A DNA stretch of 64,000 nt. It comes from Bradyrhizobium jicamae (lineage in GTDB: Bacteria; Pseudomonadota; Alphaproteobacteria; Rhizobiales; Xanthobacteraceae). Shown here piece by piece: positions 26,155-36,846 of the stretch. Within the stretch, counting starts at the first letter, position 1; each line of letters begins with the position of its first letter. The stretch covers positions 52,277 to 116,276 of the forward strand of contig NZ_JAFCJX010000027.1 of assembly GCF_018130695.1 (NCBI RefSeq). The letters run 5' to 3'. Under the pieces are notes generated by a model, which made no database searches, was not told where the DNA came from, and worked only from the letters and a program-made list of their open reading frames with translations. Position numbers and translations under genes: made by a program.

Positions 26155-27030
26155 TCAGCTCAAGTCCCGCAGCGCCGCCTCGATCACGTTGCGCTGCTCG
26201 ACCGTGAGCGGCGCCTGCGGCGGCACGGGATCGCCGACGTCGTAGCCCTGGAAGGCCAGGCCCGCCTTGATGCAGGCGGCGAGGTTGAAGCGGGCAAAAG
26301 CCTCGTTGATCCGCCAGAGCTTGCGCTGCAGGACCATCGCCTCGTCCCAGCGGGTGCGGCGGCAGAGGTTGTAGAGCTCGACGCTCTGGCGCGGGATGAT
26401 GCAGGCAGGTCCGGCCATCCAGCCCACGCCCCCGATCATCATCACTGCGGCGGGAATATGCGCGGACGCCGCGAACACCTTGATACTGTCGCCGCAGCGA
26501 TTGATGATCGAGAGCAGCCGCCCGGTATTGGTCGAGGCATCCTTGATGTAGCCGATGCGCGGATGCTCGGCGAGCCGCGCGATGACGTCGAGCGTCAAAT
26601 CCGAGCGCTGGAAGTTCGGATTGGTGTAGATGACGACGGGAATATCGACGGCATCGGCGATGGCGCGGAAGTAGGATTCGACCTGCGCGTCGCCAACCGG
26701 GAAATAGGCCTCCATGATCGCCAGAATGCCGTTGGCACCGCGCTTCTGATAGGCCCTCGCCTGTGCGACCGCATCCGCCGTCGAGGTCGAGGCGACGCCG
26801 GCGACCACGGGTACGCGGCCTTGCGCGGCCTCGATCGTGGTCTGTACCACGGTCGCGCGCTGCGCATTGTTGAGATAGGCGAACTCGCCGGTCGATCCCA
26901 GCGGCGTCAGCCCGTGCACCCCGGCCTTGATCAGATCGTCGCAGAGCCGGCCCAGTACCTCGGTGCGGATGTGGCCGGCCGGATCGACCGGAGACACCAG
27001 ATAGGGAAAGACGCCGTGGAAATCAGCCAT
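26155..27030 (-). CDS. DapA/NAL-family aldolase or dehydratase
   Basis: The 291-residue TIM barrel has the family pattern: GVFPYLVSPVD, GLTPLGSTGEFAYL (substrate carboxylate loop), VVAGVAS, IYTNP with the catalytic Tyr, and IGYIKDASTN with the Schiff-base Lys. Members include dihydrodipicolinate synthase, N-acetylneuraminate lyase and several sugar-acid lyases or dehydratases. True DapA is unlikely because the gene is coupled to an epimerase/dehydratase gene (8-bp overlap), which suggests a sugar or keto-acid pathway. The substrate is not known. Confidence 0.9.
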   Translation of the reverse strand: MADFHGVFPYLVSPVDPAGHIRTEVLGRLCDDLIKAGVHGLTPLGSTGEFAYLNNAQRATVVQTTIEAAQGRVPVVAGVASTSTADAVAQARAYQKRGANGILAIMEAYFPVGDAQVESYFRAIADAVDIPVVIYTNPNFQRSDLTLDVIARLAEHPRIGYIKDASTNTGRLLSIINRCGDSIKVFAASAHIPAAVMMIGGVGWMAGPACIIPRQSVELYNLCRRTRWDEAMVLQRKLWRINEAFARFNLAACIKAGLAFQGYDVGDPVPPQAPLTVEQRNVIEAALRDLS

Positions 27031-27979
27031 GCTTCAGCCTCGTCGACGGTGAGACATAGTCGGGATCGTGGGCGAAGGGAAGCGGCGCCCCTGCACGCAT
27101 GGCTTGCAGCAGCGCGGCGAAATCGGTCCTGGCGCGGAAGCCGAGCAGCCGCTCCGCCCTGGACGGATCGTAGATCCGGCCGATGCTCGCCGGCAGATGC
27201 CAGCCGCGTTGCGCGTAGAGGTCGGCGGCTTCCGGGAAGACACGCGCAACGACGCCGGCGGCATCGGATTTCAGCGCCTCGACATCGCCGCGCGAGAATG
27301 GCGGCGGCGCGCTGATGATGAAGACCTCAAAACCACGGACCTTCTCCAACGCGACAAGATGCGCTTCCGCTGCATCCTCGACCGTCAGGCGGCGATAGAG
27401 CAGCTCATTGGCCTTGAGGTTCTCGCCGCCGACATCATCGATCGTATCGTCATCTTCGGGAAAGAAGCGGCTGGTGCGCAGCACCGCGCAGTTCAGGCCA
27501 TGCTCCCTGCTGTACAGCCGGCATAGCCCTTCCGCGGCAAGCTTGGTCACGCCATAGATGTTGCGCGGCTCGAGCGGCCCTGCGGTCTCGTCGAGCCAGA
27601 CGGCGGCATGGCCTTCGCCGTCCCGGATCGCCTGCGAGATCATCAGCGAGGTCGTCGAGGTGAAGACGAAGCGGTCGTGGTGTGCGGCGACCGCGGCCTG
27701 CAGCAGATTGAGCGTGCCGGTGACATTCGTGTCGATAAAGGCCTGCGCGGGAAACCGTTCGATGTCCGGCTTGTGCAGCGCCCCGGCGTGGATCACGGCC
27801 TCGATGCCGTGGTCGGCGAACACCCGGTCGACCGTGGCGCGATCGGCCACCGAGCCGATCACATCGGTCGCCTCGCCTGCGACCACGTCGAGGCCGGTCA
27901 CGTCATGACCGGCCTGCCGCAGCCGCGGCGCAAGGAAGCACCCGAGCCAGCCCGACGAGCCCGTCAGCAGCACACGCAT
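27023..27979 (-). CDS. NAD-dependent epimerase/dehydratase (extended SDR)
   Basis: The 318-residue protein has a Rossmann start MRVLLTGSSGWLGCFLAPRL (GxxGxxG), the NVTGTLNLL helix, FTSTTSLM with the catalytic Ser/Thr, and YGVTK with the catalytic Tyr and Lys. The mid-part LRTSRFFPEDDD is typical of sugar-nucleotide or uronate-acting enzymes. It is longer than uronate dehydrogenases (about 265 residues), so an epimerase-like role is equally possible. Its stop overlaps the start of the DapA-family gene by eight bases, so the two proteins probably act in sequence. Confidence 0.9.
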   Translation of the reverse strand: MRVLLTGSSGWLGCFLAPRLRQAGHDVTGLDVVAGEATDVIGSVADRATVDRVFADHGIEAVIHAGALHKPDIERFPAQAFIDTNVTGTLNLLQAAVAAHHDRFVFTSTTSLMISQAIRDGEGHAAVWLDETAGPLEPRNIYGVTKLAAEGLCRLYSREHGLNCAVLRTSRFFPEDDDTIDDVGGENLKANELLYRRLTVEDAAEAHLVALEKVRGFEVFIISAPPPFSRGDVEALKSDAAGVVARVFPEAADLYAQRGWHLPASIGRIYDPSRAERLLGFRARTDFAALLQAMRAGAPLPFAHDPDYVSPSTRLKHG

Positions 27980-28000
27980 CGCGTCAACCGTCGCCGGGAC

Positions 28001-29641
<1,641 letters not shown>

Positions 29642-29798
29642 TGGACCTCTCAAAACCGGAACATGCTGGGAAATCAGCGCGACTTGAGGATGCCTTGGGG
29701 TACCATGATGGCTTACTCCCAATCAAGCCAAGGGCATTTCGTTCCTTCATGCCACGAACATGATCCGCAACGCGAGGACCTGAGGCCCTGTCCGGGCC

Positions 29799-32453
29799 TT
29801 ACGGCTTGCGCGACTTGATCCAGTCGTCGACCGCGGGTAGCGCACGCGCCCTGAAGTCTGCCGCGATCGCGATCGATTCCGTCGCACGCGCCGTCATCAG
29901 GCGGCCGCCGCTGGTCGACTGCGTTGGGGCGAAGTTTGCGAGTTCGGCCGCATGGGCTTCGTCGGTAAAGCCGGACATGAAGTTCGGAACGAACTGGTCG
30001 CGGAAGCCGGGCCCCTGCCTGGCGAGCAGCACGTCGAAATGGCTCCGCACGAAATCCCAGGCCAGTTGCAAGTGCTCGCCGGAGAATCCGACCGTGCTGA
30101 AGATGCCGGGCACGAGCGTGCCGGGCAATTCATCGGTCAGCGTCAACGCCAATGTCGCGCGCGCGAGGTCAGCGTCGCGCGCCGCCGCGGCGGCATAATA
30201 ATAGCGCACGCGCTCGTTGACCGCCGTGCTCTTGCGCGCCAAAGCCAGCAGCGTGTCATAGGTGGCGCGATCGGCATCGAGGCCGACGATATGGGTGACG
30301 GCATCGCGCAGCGCGTTCGGCAGCGTCTTCGGGTCCTGCAGGAACGCGGCAAACCGCCGTTTCGCCTCGGCCTGCACGGTCTCGTCGCCGAAATCGCCGA
30401 GCGCGCGGATCACGCTGGCGCGCAGCAGCGTGATGTCGTCGTCGCCGGAGCCGCTGCCGTCCCAGCCGACCCGGTCGAGCAGCGGGCGCAGCTTGGCGCG
30501 CGCATAGGCCTGGATCGCCGGCCGCTCGGCGCGATCCCGCGCCAGCCGGTTGAGATTGGCGAGCGAGGAAATCACCTGCTCCCACACCACGCGGTGATCG
30601 CCGATATCGAGCGCATCGACCAGCGCGAGATAGGATGACGGCTCGTCTCGGCCGGCCTGCACCAGCGCCCAACTGTCGCTGACGATGTTGAGGCGGTCGT
30701 CGACCGACATCTGCGGCAGCGCCTTCAGCAACGCGGCACGGCTGCCCGAACCGTAGTCCACGCGAAAATAGCCGATGTCGCCGAGATTGACCTTGTAGGC
30801 CTCGCCGCAAGTTCCCGCTGGAATCTCCGCGCTGCCTTGCAGCAGCATTTCCTCCGGCGGCTTGCCGACCACCGGCCCGACCGCGGCGGGAATCTGCCAT
30901 TTGTGCACCGGCAACGCCGAGACGTCGACATTGCGCGGCGCGATGATGAAACGATCCTGCCGGAGCGAGAGGATTTGGTCGTCGCCGTTGCACCTCGTCT
31001 CGGCGACGATCAGCGGCACGCCCTCCTGCTCGGTGAACGACGCGGCAATGCCGGTGATCGGCTTGCCGGCGGCCGCCTCCAGCGCCTGCCAGAGATCGGC
31101 GGTCGTGCTGTTGCCGTAGGCGTGCGCGGCCATGTATTTGCGGATGCCGTGGCGGAACGCCTGCTCGCCAAGGTAAGTCTCGAGCATCCGGATGAACGCC
31201 TGGCCCTTGTTGTAGGTGATGGCGTCGAAGGCGATGGTCGCCTCGCTGTGATCGGCGACCGGCTGCTGGATCGGATGCGAGGTCCGCCGCGCGTCCAGGC
31301 TCATGGCGAACTGCTTGCCGCCATAGGCGCTGCGCCAACCCTGCCATTGCGGATTGAACTGATCCGACGCCTTGGTCGCCATCCAGCTGGCAAAACCCTC
31401 GTTGAGCCAGAGATTGTCCCACCAGCCCATGGTGACGAGATCGCCGAACCACATATGCGCCATCTCGTGGGCGATGATGCCGAAGATGCCGCGCCGCGCC
31501 GAGTCGGCGTTGACGGCGGGATCGAACAGCAGCCGGCTCTCGAAGAAGGTGATACCGCCCCAGTTCTCCATCGCGCCGCCGAAGCCACCGGGCACCGCGA
31601 TCAGGTCGAGCTTTGGCAGCGGATATTTCACGCCGAAATAGTCGTTGTAATAGGCCAGCAGTCTTGCCGCGCTGTCGAGCGCGTAGCGGCCCTGCCCGCT
31701 CTTGCCAACCGTTGTCACCACGCCAATGGTCACACCATCGGCGTCCACGGTCTGCCGCTCCAGCTCGCCGATGGTGAGCACGAACAGATAGCTCGACATC
31801 TTCGGCGTCGGCGCGAATGTGACCTTCTTCAGATTGTCCGCCACCGGCTCCTCGGTGGTGACGGGCATGTTGCCAACCGCCATCAGGTTGCGCGGGATCG
31901 TGACCTCTAGCGCGAAGCTTGCCTTGAACGCCGGCTCGTCAAAGCACGGGAAAATCCGCCGCGCGTCGGCAGGCTCGAGCTTGCTCGAGATCAGCCGCTT
32001 GAGGCCGGCTTCCGTCGGGTAGTCGACGATGAACAGGCCGGTGCCGAACTTGTTGATCTGGGCGGTGAAGGCGATGCGGAGCTTGTGCGGGCCCACGGCG
32101 AGCGGCTTCGGAAATGTCAGCGTCGCGGTCTGCGCGGCAGCATCGAGCGTCACGTCCGCCTGCTGTGCGCCATCATCGACGGTCGCGGAGGCAAAGCTTG
32201 TGCTGATCGCGTTCAGCGTCACCTGCGCGGTCGGTTCGCGCACCTCGACATCGACGATTTCGACGCCGGGCAACGCAAGCGTCGAGAAATCCGGCGTGAG
32301 CTCGACCGCATAGTGAACGGGGATCACGGTCTTCGGCAGCTTACCGGGCGTGGTGTCGAAGGAATAGATCGGCTCAGCCTGCGCGCCGAGCACCATCAAC
32401 AGTGTCAGGACGACCGACGCTCCGAGACGACGGAGATGAGTTGACAGGGTCAT
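29799..32453 (-). CDS. M1-family zinc aminopeptidase, exported
   Basis: The 884-residue protein has a signal peptide (LGASVVLTLLMVLGAQAEP), then the M1 build: N-terminal beta domain, GGAMENWGGITF (exopeptidase GAMEN motif), HEMAH at 329-333 with the third zinc ligand Glu352 (LNEGFASW), and an ERAP1-like helical C-terminal half. It removes N-terminal residues from peptides and should work in the periplasm, unlike cytosolic PepN. The frame extends 20 codons upstream, but the signal peptide supports 32453; no strong ribosome binding site is seen there. Single gene downstream of the EAL gene. Confidence 0.93.
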   Translation of the reverse strand: MTLSTHLRRLGASVVLTLLMVLGAQAEPIYSFDTTPGKLPKTVIPVHYAVELTPDFSTLALPGVEIVDVEVREPTAQVTLNAISTSFASATVDDGAQQADVTLDAAAQTATLTFPKPLAVGPHKLRIAFTAQINKFGTGLFIVDYPTEAGLKRLISSKLEPADARRIFPCFDEPAFKASFALEVTIPRNLMAVGNMPVTTEEPVADNLKKVTFAPTPKMSSYLFVLTIGELERQTVDADGVTIGVVTTVGKSGQGRYALDSAARLLAYYNDYFGVKYPLPKLDLIAVPGGFGGAMENWGGITFFESRLLFDPAVNADSARRGIFGIIAHEMAHMWFGDLVTMGWWDNLWLNEGFASWMATKASDQFNPQWQGWRSAYGGKQFAMSLDARRTSHPIQQPVADHSEATIAFDAITYNKGQAFIRMLETYLGEQAFRHGIRKYMAAHAYGNSTTADLWQALEAAAGKPITGIAASFTEQEGVPLIVAETRCNGDDQILSLRQDRFIIAPRNVDVSALPVHKWQIPAAVGPVVGKPPEEMLLQGSAEIPAGTCGEAYKVNLGDIGYFRVDYGSGSRAALLKALPQMSVDDRLNIVSDSWALVQAGRDEPSSYLALVDALDIGDHRVVWEQVISSLANLNRLARDRAERPAIQAYARAKLRPLLDRVGWDGSGSGDDDITLLRASVIRALGDFGDETVQAEAKRRFAAFLQDPKTLPNALRDAVTHIVGLDADRATYDTLLALARKSTAVNERVRYYYAAAAARDADLARATLALTLTDELPGTLVPGIFSTVGFSGEHLQLAWDFVRSHFDVLLARQGPGFRDQFVPNFMSGFTDEAHAAELANFAPTQSTSGGRLMTARATESIAIAADFRARALPAVDDWIKSRKP

Positions 32454-32558
32454 GAACTGCGGCTCGCGGGAGACATTGCTGAGATGGCCGTCTACGGCCC
32501 GGGTGCGGACCATGCGAGCCGAAATCTAGGCGAGAAACCGCCGCAGCGATACTGACAA

Positions 32559-34169
32559 CTACGCGACCCGCGAGGCGTCGCGCACGGTCGCTTCGGCGTC
32601 CAGCTTGACCGCATGGCGGATCAGGAAGTCATCGAACTTGGCAAAGGGCAGCGGCGGCGACACCAGATAGCCCTGGCCGTCCTCGACGCCGCAGGCGAGC
32701 AGCGCCTGACGCTGCTCGACCGTCTCGATGCCTTCGGCGATCACGGTCATCTTCAGCTTGGCGGCGAGTCGCACCAGCATTTCCACAATGGTGGCGGCCG
32801 GGCCGTCCTGGGCGATGGTGTCGACAAAGAACTTGTCGATCTTCATCGTGTTGACGCCGAGCCGCTTGATCTGCGACAGGCCGCTGTGGCCGACGCCGAC
32901 GTCATCCATCGCGACCCTGAAGCCGTACTCGCGCAATTCCTCGACGATGGTCGCCGCCTTTTCCAGATCCGCGAATGCCTCGCGCTCGGTCACCTCGAGC
33001 ACAATCTGCCGCGCGGCCACGCCGCCGTCGCGGACCTCGCTGCGCAGGCGGTCGACAAAGCCCTCGCTCACCAGATGCCGCGGGGTGATGTTGATCGACA
33101 TCTTGAAGTATTTGTCGTCAGTCATCCGCGGGCGCAGCACCTTCAGCGCCTCGCCGAGGATTTGCCAGGTGATCGCCTCGATCCGCCCCGAGGATTCCGC
33201 AAGCGGGATGAAGTTCATCGGCGGCGTGATGCTGCCGTCGGCGTGCACCCAGCGCGCCAGCACCTCGCAGCCCTTGATCTCGCCGGAGCGCAGATCGAAG
33301 GTCGGCTGGAAATAGGGCTTGAACTCGCGGCGCGCGAGCCCGCGATCGATGTCGGCGATCGGACCTTCCAGCTGCCGGACCGTGCGCGTCAGCAGCAGGC
33401 CGAACACGAGGCCAAGGCCAACCGCGATCAGCATCACCGGCCAATAGCCATCCCTGTTCCACGACTGCAGCGCCTGCGGCGCCACCCGCACGGTCGCATG
33501 CAGGGGATAGCGATGCGACGTGGCGCTGAACGCCACGAGATCGGGCACATCGAGGCCCGCGGCCGGCGCGAAGCGGCCGATGTCGGCGCCGCGCTCGAGG
33601 CGGACCATCACCTCGCCATGGTCGCGCAACTCCGCCGGCAGGATGTCGAACAGCGAGGCGCTGACGCCGAGAATGGCAACCAGCGAATTTGTGTCGTCGA
33701 TGTCCTTGAGCACGCCGAGCGCGACGCCGTTGATCTGGTCGACGCGGAACAGCATCGGACCGCGATCGCCGGTGCGCAGCATGTCCGTGCGCTTGACCCA
33801 CTCATTGTCGAATTCGAGCGTCTCGGAATAGGCCGAGCAGATCACCGAGCCTTCGCGGGTGACGAGCCGGATGTCCTTGACCGCCGAGCGCTGATAGACC
33901 TGAAGGCGGACCGCCTGCAGCGACGCCGAGTTGCAGTTCATCGGGCCGCGCCGCATCACGTCGTCGAGGGTCGCCACGCCGAAATCGACCGCGACCTCGG
34001 AACGGCGGAGCGCGATGTTGGCGAGTTCCTCGAGCTGCCTGGTCTGCTGCCTGTTGATGGCGCCGGTCGCAATGAAATGCCCACCGGTCGCGAACACGGC
34101 AAGGCTCACCGCGACCATCGCCAGCTTCGTCAAAAAGGGCCGCCGCAACTTCATCGAAGCACGCACCAT
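32559..34169 (-). CDS. Membrane c-di-GMP phosphodiesterase with periplasmic CSS domain (EAL)
   Basis: The 536-residue protein has a membrane helix (about 14-34), a periplasmic CSS-type sensor domain (40-240) with two cysteines, Cys79 (MNCNSAS) and Cys111 (VICSAYSE), a second helix (about 243-264) and a cytoplasmic EAL domain (280-520). The EAL catalytic residues appear intact: EVLAR, NITPRH, LEVTERE, DDVGVG, KIDKFFV, AEGIET and QGYL. In E. coli CSS phosphodiesterases the two cysteines form a disulfide that keeps the enzyme low in activity, so this one may sense periplasmic redox state. Divergent from the GH16/GH1 operon. Confidence 0.92.
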   Translation of the reverse strand: MVRASMKLRRPFLTKLAMVAVSLAVFATGGHFIATGAINRQQTRQLEELANIALRRSEVAVDFGVATLDDVMRRGPMNCNSASLQAVRLQVYQRSAVKDIRLVTREGSVICSAYSETLEFDNEWVKRTDMLRTGDRGPMLFRVDQINGVALGVLKDIDDTNSLVAILGVSASLFDILPAELRDHGEVMVRLERGADIGRFAPAAGLDVPDLVAFSATSHRYPLHATVRVAPQALQSWNRDGYWPVMLIAVGLGLVFGLLLTRTVRQLEGPIADIDRGLARREFKPYFQPTFDLRSGEIKGCEVLARWVHADGSITPPMNFIPLAESSGRIEAITWQILGEALKVLRPRMTDDKYFKMSINITPRHLVSEGFVDRLRSEVRDGGVAARQIVLEVTEREAFADLEKAATIVEELREYGFRVAMDDVGVGHSGLSQIKRLGVNTMKIDKFFVDTIAQDGPAATIVEMLVRLAAKLKMTVIAEGIETVEQRQALLACGVEDGQGYLVSPPLPFAKFDDFLIRHAVKLDAEATVRDASRVA

Positions 34170-34374
34170 CCAGGCAATCGTCCGACCCTAGGCCGAAGCC
34201 GCTAAGATTCAGTTGAAGACCGGGGTTCCACCAACGATCGTTGGCGGGGCGTTAACTCCGCGATTTGTCACGGGAATTGTGTCGCAGACCGGCATGGTCA
34301 TGCGGCGGTTGCCCGGCGATGGGATGAAAGGTTAACCTCAGCTAACCATTTCTCATTGCCGTCTCTATCCCCTG

Positions 34375-35388
34375 ATGATCGGCGTATTCACAGCCAGAGT
34401 CCTGATGACCCTCGGCCTCGTTGCCGTCCTGACGCCGGCCCTTGCAACCGATGATCCCGATGACGCGCCGCTGCAGCTCGCTTTGCCTGTCACAACGGAC
34501 CCCGCGATGATCCAGTGCCGCCAGGTCGACACGCTAGGACCAACAGAGCTGACCTTCCTGCCGATGCACCGGACCTTCCATGACGATTTCGATGCGCATC
34601 CGCTCTCGACCGGCCGCTGGGTCCCGCATTACGCCGGCGGCGCGGCCTGGCCGGAGGCGCGCTATTGGGGCGGCGACGGCTCCGACTTCAAGCGCAAGAC
34701 CTCGGCCAATGGCGAGCAGCAGATCTATGTCGACCCGCGCTATGCCGGCCGCGGCACCACGCCGCTCGGGCTTGACCCGTTCCGGGTCGAGAACGGCGTG
34801 CTGTCGATCACCGCGAGCCGCACGCCGCCCGAGCTGAAGGCCGTGCTGTTCAACAACGAGTACACCTCGGGCATCCTGACCACCCAGGGCACCTTCGCGC
34901 AGAAATACGGCTACTTCGAAATCCGCGCAAAAATCCCGATCGGCACCGGCGTGTGGCCGGCGTTCTGGCTGCTCGCCGATGACGGCGGCTGGCCGCCGGA
35001 GATCGACACGGTGGAAGGCCGCGGACAGCGGCCCGGCGATCTCGTGATGACGACGCATTGGCGGATCCCGGCGACCGGCCGCATCGAACATTGCGGCTTC
35101 GATTTCACCGTGCCCGGTGCTGAGGCCGACTTCCACAATTACGGAGTGCTGTGGGAGCCGGACCGGCTGATCTATTTCATCGACCGCAAGCCGGTGTCGG
35201 ATATCCGGGTCCCGATCGGCTTCGACGATCCCATGTACATGATCGTCAACCTGGCGATGGGCTCGAAGTTCTTCGGCGGCGTCGGCTTCGTCGACGGGGA
35301 ATCGCCCGTCACCGTCGCCTTCGAGATCGACCGCATTTCCGCCTATCAGCTCGATGTGTCCCCCATGGGAGTTAGCAATGTTCGGTAA
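34375..35388 (+). CDS. Exported GH16-family beta-glucanase
   Basis: The 337-residue protein has a signal peptide (MTLGLVAVLTPALATDDP region) and a GH16 jelly roll. The catalytic motif is EIDTVE: Glu209 (nucleophile), Asp211, Glu214 (acid/base). Other fold marks are YTSGILTTQGTFAQKYGYFEIRAKIP, GVWPAFWLLAD and FHNYGVLWEPDRLIYFIDRKPV. GH16 enzymes cut beta-1,3 or mixed beta-glucans, or in rhizobia succinoglycan (ExoK type). No Shine-Dalgarno sequence is seen before 34375. The stop codon lies inside the next gene (11-bp overlap), so it is co-translated with the GH1 enzyme. Confidence 0.92.
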   Translation: MIGVFTARVLMTLGLVAVLTPALATDDPDDAPLQLALPVTTDPAMIQCRQVDTLGPTELTFLPMHRTFHDDFDAHPLSTGRWVPHYAGGAAWPEARYWGGDGSDFKRKTSANGEQQIYVDPRYAGRGTTPLGLDPFRVENGVLSITASRTPPELKAVLFNNEYTSGILTTQGTFAQKYGYFEIRAKIPIGTGVWPAFWLLADDGGWPPEIDTVEGRGQRPGDLVMTTHWRIPATGRIEHCGFDFTVPGAEADFHNYGVLWEPDRLIYFIDRKPVSDIRVPIGFDDPMYMIVNLAMGSKFFGGVGFVDGESPVTVAFEIDRISAYQLDVSPMGVSNVR

Positions 35389-36844
35389 GTTCTCGCGCCG
35401 GCAGTTCGCGCGGATGGCAGGCCTCTCCGCGCTCGGCCTGTCGGCGCCGGCAGGTGCAGCAGACGCGCCGCAGGCAAACAGCACGTCGCCCGGCACGCTG
35501 CAGTTTCCCGACGGCTTCCTGTGGGGCACCGCGACCTCGTCCTACCAGATCGAAGGCGCGGTCGATGAGGACGGCCGCGGCAAATCGATCTGGGATACAT
35601 TCAGCCATACGCCGGGCAAGATCGAGGACGGCACCACCGGCGACCGCGCCAATGATCACTATCATCGCTACAAGGAGGACGTCCGCCTCATCAAGGACCT
35701 TGGCGTCAAGGCCTATCGCTTCTCGATCGCATGGCCGCGGGTGTTTCCCGACGGCACGGGATCGCCGAACCCGAAGGGGCTCGATTTTTACAATCGCCTG
35801 GTCGATGAGCTCCTCGCCAACGGCATCGAGCCCTACGCCACGCTCTATCACTGGGACCTGCCGCAGGCGCTGCAGGACCGCGTCGGCGGCTGGCGATCCA
35901 GCGAGACGTCCAAGGCGTTCGGCGAGTATGCCGGCTATGTGGCGGAGCGGCTGACCGACCGGGTGAAGAACATCTTCACCCTCAACGAGGTCGGACGTTT
36001 CCTGCCCTTCGGCTACGAGCTCGGCATCGATGCGCCCGGGCTGACGCTGCCGATCGGCGAGGTCAATCAGGCCCGGCACCACGTCGCGCTTGCCCACGGC
36101 CTCGCCGTGCAGGCGATCCGCGCCAAGGGCCGCCCCGGCACCCGCGTCGGCCCGGCCGAGAACATCACCGCCTGCGTGCCCGCGATCAACACGCCGGAGA
36201 ACATCCGCGCTACCGAGATCGCGACCCGCGAATTCAATTCGAGCTTCCTCGGCGTCGTGCTCGAGGGCCAATACACCGAGGGCTACCTCGCATATGCTGG
36301 CGCCAATGCGCCGAAATTCACCGCGGAGGAGCTGAAGATCATCTCGACGCCGGTCGATTTCGTCGGACTGAACATCTACGCGCCGCAGTTCTATATCGTC
36401 GCGACCGAGCAGAAGCCGGGCTGGAAACCGCTGCCGATGCCGGCGTCGTTCCCGCACATGAATTCCGAATGGCTGCGGATCGCGCCCGAGGTGATCTACT
36501 GGACGCCGCGCATCGCCGCAAAGCTCTGGAACATCAAGAGCATCTATATCAGCGAGAACGGCACGTCCTCGGAAGACAAGATCCGCACCGACGGCCAGAT
36601 CTACGATCTCGACCGCATCAGTTTTCTGCGCAACTACCTTGCGCAATTGCAGCGCGCGACCGCCGAGGGCGTGCCGGTCCACGGCTACTTCCTGTGGAGC
36701 CTGATGGACAATTTCGAATGGATCTTCGGCTATGAAAAGCGCTTCGGCCTCTATCGGGTCGACTTCGAAACGCAGGCACGCGTGCCGAAGCTGAGCGCGG
36801 CGTTCTATCGCGATCTCGTCGCGCGCAACGCGATCGGGGTGTGA
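35378..36844 (+). CDS. Tat-exported GH1-family beta-glucosidase
   Basis: The 488-residue enzyme has the GH1 barrel motifs FLWGTATSSYQIEGA, YRFSIAWPRVFP, the acid/base Glu204 in TLNE, the nucleophile Glu393 in YISENGTS and LWSLMDNFEW. The N-terminus SRRQFARMAGLSALGLSAPAGA is a twin-arginine signal, so a folded enzyme is exported, whereas most GH1 enzymes stay in the cytoplasm. GGGAG at 35367-35371 sets the start. Together with the GH16 protein it should trim beta-glucan oligosaccharides outside the cytoplasm. Confidence 0.93.
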   Translation: MFGKFSRRQFARMAGLSALGLSAPAGAADAPQANSTSPGTLQFPDGFLWGTATSSYQIEGAVDEDGRGKSIWDTFSHTPGKIEDGTTGDRANDHYHRYKEDVRLIKDLGVKAYRFSIAWPRVFPDGTGSPNPKGLDFYNRLVDELLANGIEPYATLYHWDLPQALQDRVGGWRSSETSKAFGEYAGYVAERLTDRVKNIFTLNEVGRFLPFGYELGIDAPGLTLPIGEVNQARHHVALAHGLAVQAIRAKGRPGTRVGPAENITACVPAINTPENIRATEIATREFNSSFLGVVLEGQYTEGYLAYAGANAPKFTAEELKIISTPVDFVGLNIYAPQFYIVATEQKPGWKPLPMPASFPHMNSEWLRIAPEVIYWTPRIAAKLWNIKSIYISENGTSSEDKIRTDGQIYDLDRISFLRNYLAQLQRATAEGVPVHGYFLWSLMDNFEWIFGYEKRFGLYRVDFETQARVPKLSAAFYRDLVARNAIGV

Positions 36845-36846
36845 GT

